From Deltaproteobacteria bacterium (GTDB lineage Bacteria > Desulfobacterota > Anaeroferrophillalia > Anaeroferrophillales > Tharpellaceae), in the NCBI GenBank assembly GCA_030640695.1, contig DAOWIX010000104.1:1-12701 (forward strand): 12,701 nt of DNA, written 5' to 3'. The notes under the pieces were generated by a model. The model made no database searches. It was given only the letters and a program-made list of their open reading frames with translations, and had not been told where the DNA came from. Position numbers and translations under genes: made by a program. Position 1 is the first letter of the stretch; every line of letters starts with the position of its first letter. This document shows, in pieces, positions 8,020 to 12,701 of the stretch.

Positions 8020-9084
8020 CTACACCTGCCCCAGCATCTGTTTTAACTCAGTCAGGTCGTTACTTTTGGCGAAGGCGTCATCAAGGGTGATCTTGCCGGT
8101 TTGGTAGAGGGTGGCCAGGGACTGGTTCATGGTCTGCATTGAAAATTTACTTTGACCAACCTGCATCTGGGAGTAGATCTGGTGGATTTTATCCTCCCTG
8201 ATCAGGTTGCGAATGGCGGCATTAGGAACCATCAGTTCGAGAGCCATAACCCGACCGTGGCCGCTACGGTGGGGTAGGAGTTGTTGCGAAATGACGGCTT
8301 GGAGAACGAATGATAGTTGGGAGCGGATCTGGGGTTGTTGATGAGATGGGAAAATGTCGATGACTCGGTTAATGGTCTGGGCGCAAGAGTTTGTATGCAG
8401 AGTGGCCAGGGTCAGGTGGCCGGTTTCAGCGACCGTCAGGCTTGAGGCAACGGTCTCCAGGTCACGTAACTCACCAACCAGAACGACATCAGGATCCTGG
8501 CGCAAGATGTAGCGTAGGGCTTTGCTGAAATCCTCGGTGTCGGCTTTTACTTCACGCTGGTTGACGATGCAGTTTTTGTGGGTGTGGATGAACTCAATCG
8601 GATCTTCGATGGTAATGATATGTTCGTGGCGCTCTTCGTTGATCTGGTCGATCATTGATGCCAGGGTCGTGCTCTTACCGCTACCGGTCGGGCCGGTAAC
8701 CAGAATCAGGCCGCTGGGTTTGCGTATGAGCTCTTGGATTACCGGCGGCAGGCCAAGTTCGCTAAAAGGTTTTACCTCGTAAGGGATGGCCCGAAAGGCC
8801 CCGGCCACCGTGCCGCGTTGCACAAAAATATTGGCCCGAAAGCGGCTTATCCCTTTGAGTCCAAAGGAGAGATCGAGTTCATTGTCTTTTTCAAAACGGT
8901 GCTTCTGGCTGTCGGTTAGGACGCTGTAGCACATCTGCTTGGTTTCGTTAGCATTTAATGGAGGAAGATTTAGAGGTTGGAGAACCCCGTCGATTCTGAT
9001 CTGGGGCGGGCTGGCGGTCGTCAGGTGGAGGTCTGAGGCGCCGTTATCAATCATGATTTTAAGAAGTTCATGCAGACTGGCCAT
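8020..9084 (-). CDS. pilT: PilT, type IV pilus retraction ATPase
   Basis: The 354-residue hexameric secretion ATPase has every PilT hallmark. These are Walker A GPTGSGKST at 131-139, the Asp box ITIEDPIEF at 157-165, the Walker B region VLVGELRD at 201-208 and the His box TGHLTLATLHTN at 221-232. The C-terminal AIRNLIRE at 290-297 is the motif tied to retraction and absent from PilB, so this is PilT rather than a second PilB. The N-terminal PAS-like domain (ASDLHLTTASPPQIRIDG at 16-33) is standard. A GGGGAA ribosome binding site lies about 6 nt before the ATG. The 146-bp spacer to pilB is the longest in the operon. Its part nearest pilT (9085-9188) is AT-rich, with a TATAAA/TAAAAT-type box but no convincing -35, so a separate weak pilT promoter is possible but unproven. 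I cannot tell whether the genome carries other pilT copies. Confidence 0.96.
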   Translation of the reverse strand: MASLHELLKIMIDNGASDLHLTTASPPQIRIDGVLQPLNLPPLNANETKQMCYSVLTDSQKHRFEKDNELDLSFGLKGISRFRANIFVQRGTVAGAFRAIPYEVKPFSELGLPPVIQELIRKPSGLILVTGPTGSGKSTTLASMIDQINEERHEHIITIEDPIEFIHTHKNCIVNQREVKADTEDFSKALRYILRQDPDVVLVGELRDLETVASSLTVAETGHLTLATLHTNSCAQTINRVIDIFPSHQQPQIRSQLSFVLQAVISQQLLPHRSGHGRVMALELMVPNAAIRNLIREDKIHQIYSQMQVGQSKFSMQTMNQSLATLYQTGKITLDDAFAKSNDLTELKQMLGQV

Positions 9085-9188
9085 AGAGATTCCCCGTTAG
9101 TTACTTGTCAGTGAAATTTAAAATTTGTTATTTTATAATAGTTACCAATTTTTTTTAGTTGACAGCAACCGCTCGCCAATGTTTTTTT

Positions 9189-9230
9189 ACTGCCCACTGC
9201 CCACTGCCCACTGCCCACTGCCCACTGCCC
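9189..9230. repeat. Six perfect tandem copies of the heptamer ACTGCCC
   Basis: Six identical 7-bp units (ACTGCCC on the + strand, GGGCAGT in the direction of pil transcription) run without a mismatch and end directly against the pilB stop codon at 9231-9233. The array lies in the pilB-pilT spacer, about 105 bp before the pilT start. Perfect repetition suggests recent expansion by slipped-strand replication, so copy number may vary between strains. It is outside both coding sequences, so changes in copy number would alter spacer length or mRNA structure, not reading frame. Confidence 0.97.
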
Positions 9231-10940
9231 TTAATCTCGGGCTGACACCCTGAGAACTTCCTGAAAACTTGTTGTACCTTCGACAAGTTTGCTCAGGCCA
9301 CTTTGGCGCAGACTCTTCATGCCGTTCTTGATGGCCATAGTTTTAAGTTCCATAGTGTTGGCCCCATTAATGACTGCGGTTTTAAGTTCCTCGTTTAGGG
9401 TCATAACTTCATAGAGGGCAATACGCCCTTTGTAGCCGGTACGATTACACTCTTCGCAGCCGCTACCGCTCAGGCAGACGGCATTCTCGGCAGTTTCCGG
9501 ATCCATGCCGCTCTGGATCAGGGCGCGAACCGGTACGTCTTCTCTGGCACTGCATTTTAAACAAACTTTCCGGGCCAGGCGTTGAGCGATGATCAGGTTG
9601 ACAGAGGAGACGATGAGGAAAGGTTCGACTCCCATGTTGACCATTCTGGTGACGCTGCTCGGAGCGTCGTTGGTGTGCAGGGTTGAGAGTACCAGGTGGC
9701 CGGTTAAAGATGCTTTGATGCTGATCTCAGCCGTCTCAATGTCGCGCATTTCGCCGACCAGGATGATGTCCGGATCCTGTCGCAGAAAAGAGCGTAAGGC
9801 GGCCGCGAAGGTTAAGTTGATAGACTCTCTGATTTGGACTTGATTGATGCCGGGTAAATTGAATTCGACTGGATCTTCAGCCGTCATGATATTGTCTGAA
9901 ACTTTATTGAGCTCGCTCAAGGCTGAGTATAGGGTTGTGGTTTTGCCGCTACCGGTTGGTCCGGTAACCAGAATCAGGCCATAGGGCTGGTGAATGGCGT
10001 CTTCGACGACCTCCAGCATGGCCGGCTCAAGTCCCAGTTTGGTCATGTCGAGCTGGAGGTTTGATTGGTCGAGTAGACGCAGGACGATCTTTTCGCCAAA
10101 AAGGGTTGGTAGAACCGAGACCCGCATGTCCATCGATTTACCTTTGCCGAGTTTCATCTTGATGCGTCCATCTTGGGGCAGACGGCGCTCGGCGATATCT
10201 AATTCCGACATAATCTTGATGCGGGAGAGTATGGCGTTTTTGAGTTTCATCGGGGGTTTCATGATCTCATATAACACTCCGTCAATGCGGTATCGAACCC
10301 GGAAAAATTTTTCGTAAGGTTCAATGTGGATATCGCTGGCTCCGCGTCGAATGGCATCGATCATGATTTTATTGACCAGGCGAATGACCGGCGCATCCTC
10401 AGTCTCTTTTTTTAGAGCGGAGGCGCTAACTTCCTCTTCGTCATGGATAAGTTCAAGTTCGGAGTCGTCAAATTCGGCGATAATGTCATCGAGCATCGAC
10501 GAAGAGTCGTAAAACCGGTCTATGGCCTCTTTAATTGAGATTTCAGAGGCCACTGTAATCTCAACGTTGTAGCCGGTGATAAATTTGATATCGTCAATCG
10601 CGGAAAGGTCGGTCGGGTCACATATTGCAATAATTAAGGTCGAGCCGATACGGTTGATGGGTATGATGTGATGTTTGTTGATCAGTTCGCTGGGGATAAG
10701 TTCCAGAACTTCATTGCTGATCGAGAAGTCGTGGAGGCTGACAGCCGGGACTCCAAATTGGACACTGAGAAAGTTGACGAGGTCGTCATTGTTGAGGTAA
10801 CCCAGCCGAACCAGAGTTGAACCCAGGCGTCCGGGAGTCGTTTTCTGTTCACTTAAGGCGTGCGCCAGCTGGTCATTGTTGATCAGCTTGGCATTCATCA
10901 GGAGTTCGCCGATACGCTTGTTTGATTCAGGGGAGGCCAT
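9231..10940 (-). CDS. pilB: PilB, type IV pilus extension ATPase with MshEN-like N-terminal domain
   Basis: The 569-residue motor powers pilus assembly. The N-terminal region (about 1-150) resembles the MshEN/T2SSE_N fold. Two stretches resemble the 24-residue c-di-GMP motif, at 9-32 (RIGELL...LSEQ) and 38-61 (RLGSTL...LSVQ), separated by five residues. The first has K18 where the second has the usual glycine (G47). The ATPase core has Walker A GPTGSGKT at 327-334, the Asp box AEDPVEF at 354-360, Walker B IILVGEMRD at 392-400 and His box TGHLVLSTLHTND at 413-425. Two CxxC pairs (C460/C463 and C495/C498) form the zinc-binding insertion typical of PilB, GspE and MshE enzymes. This is the first gene of the operon. 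No Shine-Dalgarno sequence is evident before the ATG, yet the N-terminus matches homologs, so initiation may be weak. A miniature mobile element lies 54 bp upstream. Confidence 0.96.
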   Translation of the reverse strand: MASPESNKRIGELLMNAKLINNDQLAHALSEQKTTPGRLGSTLVRLGYLNNDDLVNFLSVQFGVPAVSLHDFSISNEVLELIPSELINKHHIIPINRIGSTLIIAICDPTDLSAIDDIKFITGYNVEITVASEISIKEAIDRFYDSSSMLDDIIAEFDDSELELIHDEEEVSASALKKETEDAPVIRLVNKIMIDAIRRGASDIHIEPYEKFFRVRYRIDGVLYEIMKPPMKLKNAILSRIKIMSELDIAERRLPQDGRIKMKLGKGKSMDMRVSVLPTLFGEKIVLRLLDQSNLQLDMTKLGLEPAMLEVVEDAIHQPYGLILVTGPTGSGKTTTLYSALSELNKVSDNIMTAEDPVEFNLPGINQVQIRESINLTFAAALRSFLRQDPDIILVGEMRDIETAEISIKASLTGHLVLSTLHTNDAPSSVTRMVNMGVEPFLIVSSVNLIIAQRLARKVCLKCSAREDVPVRALIQSGMDPETAENAVCLSGSGCEECNRTGYKGRIALYEVMTLNEELKTAVINGANTMELKTMAIKNGMKSLRQSGLSKLVEGTTSFQEVLRVSARD

Positions 10941-10986
10941 AAGTTGTTGTCAGTCCATCACAGCAGGTTCTTTCAGAAGTAAACTA

Positions 10987-10994
10987 GAAATAAT
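10987..10994. repeat. Left target-site duplication of the miniature element
   Basis: GAAATAAT directly abuts the left terminal inverted repeat at 10995. It matches the right flank (GAAATAAA) at 7 of 8 positions in direct orientation, as expected of duplicated target DNA after transposition with one later change. Confidence 0.72.
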
Positions 10995-11182
10995 GTAACT
11001 ATTCAGCTACCTAGCATAAAGTCATAACTGGTAGCCGCGTGCTTTGCTTCGCCCTCATAAACGGGGTCACACCCCAAGAGTGCTTCCTCGCTACGCTCAC
11101 AGCGAAGCCTGGGGTGCTGACGCACCTTCTACCAGCAATGACCCCAATCCCGGCAGTTCGTGGGAAGTGGCTGAATAGTTAC
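10995..11182. mobile_element. 188-bp palindromic miniature element (MITE) with IS66-type ends
   Basis: A perfect 13-bp inverted repeat bounds the element (GTAACTATTCAGC at 10995-11007, its complement at 11170-11182; 16 of the outer 20 bp match). Nested inside are CTGGTAG (11028-11034) with CTACCAG (11129-11135), CACCCCA (11070-11076) with TGGGGTG (11110-11116), and GCTT/CGCT (11082-11092) with AGCG/AAGC (11101-11108), so most of it could fold into one long branched hairpin. A smaller hairpin GGGGT-CAC-ACCCC (11063-11075) is an alternative. It is flanked by an 8-bp direct repeat with one mismatch. It is more G+C-rich than its surroundings and has no coding capacity. As I recall, IS66-family ends begin GTAA and produce 8-bp duplications, so this is probably a non-autonomous derivative moved by an IS66-type transposase elsewhere. 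It lies in the predicted pil-operon 5' leader. Confidence 0.82.
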
Positions 11183-11190
11183 GAAATAAA
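11183..11190. repeat. Right target-site duplication of the miniature element
   Basis: GAAATAAA follows the right terminal inverted repeat directly and repeats the left flank GAAATAAT with one mismatch at the last base. Confidence 0.72.
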
Positions 11191-11233
11191 AGCAATAACC
11201 GTACCTGATACATAACTGTTTTCAAGTACACTG

Positions 11234-11262
11234 ACTATACACGTGTTTATGGTTTGTATCAA
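11234..11262 (-). promoter_or_regulatory. Predicted sigma-70 promoter of the pil operon
   Basis: Read on the minus strand, a -35 box TTGATA (11257-11262) and a -10 box TATAGT (11234-11239) are exactly 17 bp apart, and each matches the consensus at 5 of 6 positions. Transcription would start near 11227 and run into the miniature element before reaching pilB at 10940, giving a leader of about 290 nt. Without the insertion and one target duplication the leader would be about 90 nt. A short inverted repeat AACCT/AGGTT (11261-11275) overlaps the upstream edge of the -35 box. Confidence 0.55.
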
Positions 11263-11300
11263 CCTTTTAGAGGTTAGCTTGTAGGTGGTCGGGCAGGGAG

Positions 11301-11313
11301 GGTGAAATTCACC
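11301..11313. promoter_or_regulatory. 13-bp palindrome, possible operator upstream of the pil promoter
   Basis: GGTGAA and TTCACC flank a single central A and form a perfect dyad. Its centre lies about 80 bp upstream of the predicted pil transcription start, a usual place for an activator site. No regulator is assigned. Confidence 0.3.
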
Positions 11314-11350
11314 GTTTTAAGTTGGCTTTGAGTTTGTTCGCAAATGCACT

Positions 11351-11418
11351 AAGCCTCTTTTTGGAAACGAGTTTGCAAGAGATCGTTTCAGGTTGCCATG
11401 GAATATGTTTTGAGGCTT
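11351..11418. other. Nested inverted repeats (possible operator or structured RNA)
   Basis: An outer 7-bp inverted repeat, AAGCCTC (11351-11357) with GAGGCTT (11412-11418), encloses an inner 7-bp one, GAAACGA (11364-11370) with TCGTTTC (11383-11389, 12-nt loop). Both are perfect. The arrangement could be a two-stem RNA or overlapping protein sites. It matches no RNA family that I recognise, and it overlaps a sigma-54-like site on the + strand. Confidence 0.35.
11362..11377 (+). promoter_or_regulatory. Candidate sigma-54 (-24/-12) promoter facing the symporter genes
   Basis: The sequence TGGAAACGAGTTTGCA has GG and GC separated by exactly 10 bp and a full TTTGCA -12 element. The -24 element keeps TGG but departs from the TGGCACG consensus after it. 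A start would fall near 11388, about 440 nt before the DUF4212 gene. This is weaker evidence than the sigma-70 promoter downstream. Confidence 0.3.
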
Positions 11419-11552
11419 TTGGTCATTGCTTTTTACACTATGTAAGTTATTGGAATATAGAGTTATTTTGATAGTTCTCGAAGGGAGGGTTCGTAAACAG
11501 TTTGTGATTAATAGCTCATTGTTTGGTTGTTAATAGAATAATGTTTTTTTTC

Positions 11553-11581
11553 TTGACTTAATTATTACGATGTTTTAATTA
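11553..11581 (+). promoter_or_regulatory. Predicted sigma-70 promoter for the symporter genes
   Basis: A -35 box TTGACT (11553-11558) and a -10 box TAATTA (11576-11581) are separated by 17 bp in a strongly A+T-rich setting. Transcription would begin near 11589, leaving a leader of about 240 nt before the DUF4212 start at 11830. It is the best + strand promoter seen in this region. Confidence 0.5.
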
Positions 11582-11588
11582 GTACCTA

Positions 11589-11679
11589 ATGTTAATATTT
11601 TTTTAACTTTTCCCGCGGCCTGAATTTAAGGTTGAGCGGAGAGACTGAGCCCATCCCTGAAAGGAGGTGTTTGTAGAGG
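11589..11679 (+). promoter_or_regulatory. Leader of the symporter genes with potential secondary structure
   Basis: This is the first part of the predicted 5' leader. CATCC (11652-11656) can pair with GGATG (11678-11682), extended by two G-C pairs past a two-base bulge. That would place the strong AAGGAGGT motif (11661-11668) in a loop and bury the ATG at 11680. A further perfect hairpin, GCATCG with CGATGC and a 6-nt loop, follows at 11690-11707. It does not match the riboswitch consensus sequences that I know. It may control translation of the small frame that follows, or be incidental. Confidence 0.3.
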
Positions 11680-11811
11680 ATGAAGGGGCGCATCGCTTGG
11701 TCGATGCCGACAACGGTTATAGTGCTTGGTGCAGAGGTAGCGTTTTCTGGTTATTTTTTTTGTATTTTAAATTACTTCTGTAGCCGGGTCGGGGAAACAG
11801 CATTTAATTGA
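11680..11811 (+). CDS. Possible 43-residue small hydrophobic protein or leader peptide upstream of DUF4212
   Basis: An ATG opens a 43-codon frame that ends at TGA (11809-11811), 18 nt before the DUF4212 start, with that gene's ribosome binding site in the gap. A near-ideal AAGGAGGT (11661-11668) precedes it, but the spacing of about 11-12 nt is long. The peptide begins MKGRIAWSMPTT and has a hydrophobic middle (about residues 12-33) that could span the membrane, although it contains one glutamate. Part of that hydrophobicity comes from a T-rich run coding for Phe and Tyr, so it could be chance. I recognise no family. It does not resemble the short symporter accessory proteins I recall from other symporter operons. 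It could be a membrane microprotein, a regulatory leader peptide or non-coding. Confidence 0.35.
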   Translation: MKGRIAWSMPTTVIVLGAEVAFSGYFFCILNYFCSRVGETAFN

Positions 11812-11829
11812 TTGGGAGGAGGCACAATA

Positions 11830-12141
11830 ATGAGCGAAGATCGTTATAATATTAATATTTTTAAGCCAAATGGTGAGTTTCAGAAGACTGAAGTTGGCTA
11901 TATCTGGATGATTCTGGCAGTCTGGGCCATTGCAACCTACGGTTTTCAGATTCTTTTAAGATTGGTTCAGCGTAACCCTCAAGGTGAAAGCTTTTTGACC
12001 GATATGCAGTTTCTCGGCTTTCCGTTTCATTACTGGTATACCGGGCAGTTTCTGATTATTTTATTTATCCTGCTCTGCATCTGGTTCAATATCCTGGTAG
12101 ATGGTCTCGAAGACCGCATGGGTAAAGGTGACATTGCTTAA
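11830..12141 (+). CDS. Sodium/solute symporter small subunit (DUF4212)
   Basis: The 103-residue membrane protein has two hydrophobic helices at about 24-46 and 63-91. The segment FHYWYTGQF (65-73) leading into the second helix and the hydrophilic ends are characteristic of DUF4212, the small subunit encoded just before a large sodium:solute symporter. It is thought to form a two-component transporter with that partner, which follows here after 79 bp. The ATG at 11830 is chosen because a strong GGGAGGAGG ribosome binding site (11814-11822) lies 7 nt before it; an in-frame TTG at 11812 would put that site inside the gene. The spacer to the next gene holds only a short hairpin (GGCT/AGCC, 12174-12184), too weak for a terminator. 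Confidence 0.9.
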   Translation: MSEDRYNINIFKPNGEFQKTEVGYIWMILAVWAIATYGFQILLRLVQRNPQGESFLTDMQFLGFPFHYWYTGQFLIILFILLCIWFNILVDGLEDRMGKGDIA

Positions 12142-12220
12142 ATGTCGATCGGAAACTGTCTCGTTTTGCATCGGGCTTGAAGCCGGGTGTTAAAGCGATT
12201 AGAATTCAAGGAGTTTTATA

Positions 12221-12701
12221 ATGGAAGCTAGTTTTAAATTGGGACCAGCGATTATTCTGGTCATAGTTCTTATCGCATTTATCGGTATTGGGGTTGGCCA
12301 TAAAGCCAAGGATCAGGATGATTACTGGGCCGCTGGTCGTGGTATCGGTCGGGTTGGTGCGGGTGCCGCGATCGCCAGTAACTGGATGAGTGCTGCAAGT
12401 TTCTTGGGCATGGCTGGTCTACTCTATCTTAAGGGTTATTTTGCTCTGGCATACGTTATCGGTTGGACCGGTGGTTATGTTATGTTGCTGGTTTTGATGG
12501 CCGGCCAGATCCGTCGTTTTGGTAAATATACGGCGGCTGACTTTATCGGTGACCGTTTTGAGTCACAGGGCGCCCGTCTGTTGGCGGCCTTAACCGCAAT
12601 TATTATCTCTTTGACCTATGCTATTGGTCAGTACAAAGGTATCGCGATGATGTTCTCCTGGGTTTTCGGTATGAACTATGCGACCTCGGTTATTGTCGGT
12701 A
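12221..12701 (+). CDS. Sodium:solute symporter family protein, 5' part only (runs off the window)
   Basis: The first 160 codons are present, open to the last base. The protein starts MEASFKLGPAII, and the first helix spans about residues 9-26. The stretch DDYWAAGRGIGRVGAG (33-48), followed by ASNWMSAASFLGMAGLLYLKGY (52-73), is the classic start of this family, including the discontinuous first core helix that contributes to the sodium site. Further helices lie at about 76-94 and 119-136. An AAGGAG ribosome binding site sits 7 nt before the ATG. Pairing with DUF4212 points to the two-component subgroup related to acetate/actP-type permeases. Substrate is uncertain; small monocarboxylates are the usual suggestion. 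A full-length member would be about 550-600 residues. Confidence 0.92.
   Translation, partial: MEASFKLGPAIILVIVLIAFIGIGVGHKAKDQDDYWAAGRGIGRVGAGAAIASNWMSAASFLGMAGLLYLKGYFALAYVIGWTGGYVMLLVLMAGQIRRFGKYTAADFIGDRFESQGARLLAALTAIIISLTYAIGQYKGIAMMFSWVFGMNYATSVIVG

Larger units (their letters stand above)
11191..11552. other. A+T-rich divergent intergenic region between the pil operon and the symporter genes
   Basis: This non-coding stretch holds the predicted pil promoter, a 13-bp palindrome, a nested inverted-repeat pair and a weak sigma-54-like site, each listed separately. I find no open frame with a credible ribosome binding site. The best is a 15-codon frame from the ATG at 11399, which has no Shine-Dalgarno sequence. 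No tRNA or recognised RNA family is visible. Nothing further is supported in 11420-11552. Confidence 0.6.

Noticed and set aside
9161..9180. Sigma-54-like TTGGC...TTGCT motif on the minus strand upstream of pilT, attractive because PilR is a sigma-54 activator.
   Set aside because: Only 9 bp separate GG and GC, whereas sigma-54 promoters need 10. That spacing is rarely tolerated.
9189..9230. Possible CRISPR array.
   Set aside because: Units are 7 bp, contiguous and without spacers; this is a simple microsatellite.
11399..11446. 15-codon frame starting at an ATG in the intergenic region.
   Set aside because: No Shine-Dalgarno sequence, very short and no gene context.
11617..11760. A known riboswitch (cyclic-di-GMP, glycine, TPP, fluoride and tetrahydrofolate classes were considered).
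   Set aside because: None of the conserved core motifs of these classes that I remember is present. Only short G-rich or purine-rich similarities occur.
11812..11829. Upstream in-frame TTG as the DUF4212 start.
   Set aside because: The strong GGGAGGAGG site would fall inside the gene; the ATG at 11830 has correct spacing and a normal N-terminus.
12174..12184. Hairpin between the DUF4212 and symporter genes as an intrinsic terminator.
   Set aside because: The stem is only 4 bp and no T-tract follows. The two genes are expected to be cotranscribed.

Overview
The window looks like chromosomal DNA from a Gram-negative member of the Desulfobacterota (the former Deltaproteobacteria). Three things suggest this. 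The lipopolysaccharide-export permease implies an outer membrane. The order pilB-pilT-pilC-pilS-pilR matches what I recall from Geobacter and relatives. The protein sequences have a deltaproteobacterial feel. This placement is inference; no rRNA or other taxonomic marker is present.

Layout. (1) Positions 1-1173 (+) hold an LptF-type permease, whose start codon is the first base of the window. (2) Positions 1176-10940 (-) form one co-directional block, read from right to left: pilB, pilT, pilC, pilS, pilR and a PatZ/YfiQ-like CoA-ligase/GNAT acetyltransferase. Gaps are 146, 36, 4, 11 and 22 bp, so it is probably one operon. No pilin gene follows pilR; the acetyltransferase sits there instead. 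A perfect six-copy 7-bp tandem repeat abuts the pilB stop codon. (3) Positions 10941-11829 are a divergent intergenic region of about 0.9 kb. It contains a 188-bp palindromic element with 13-bp terminal inverted repeats and a near-perfect 8-bp target duplication. Its GTAA ends are those of IS66-type elements. It lies inside the predicted pilB leader, downstream of a good sigma-70 promoter. Facing the other way are a second sigma-70 promoter, a weaker sigma-54-like site, a leader with potential secondary structure and a possible 43-codon ORF. (4) Positions 11830-12701 (+) hold the small DUF4212 subunit and the first 160 codons of a sodium:solute symporter, cut by the window end.

How the genes fit together. 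PilB and PilT are the extension and retraction ATPases of a type IVa pilus and PilC is the inner-membrane platform protein. PilS and PilR are a membrane histidine kinase and a sigma-54-dependent activator that in other bacteria control pilin transcription. PilB has an N-terminal domain resembling the cyclic-di-GMP-binding MshEN fold, so extension may respond to that messenger. The terminal gene keeps a GNAT lysine-acetyltransferase domain but has lost about 70-75 residues of its ATP-grasp module, including the nucleotide-binding core. The symporter pair probably takes up a small organic acid such as acetate, but the substrate cannot be read from the sequence.

Most of the window is conventional. 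The least expected parts are the shortened PatZ-like protein in the pil operon, the IS66-type miniature element in the pil leader, and the leader/small-ORF region before the symporter genes.
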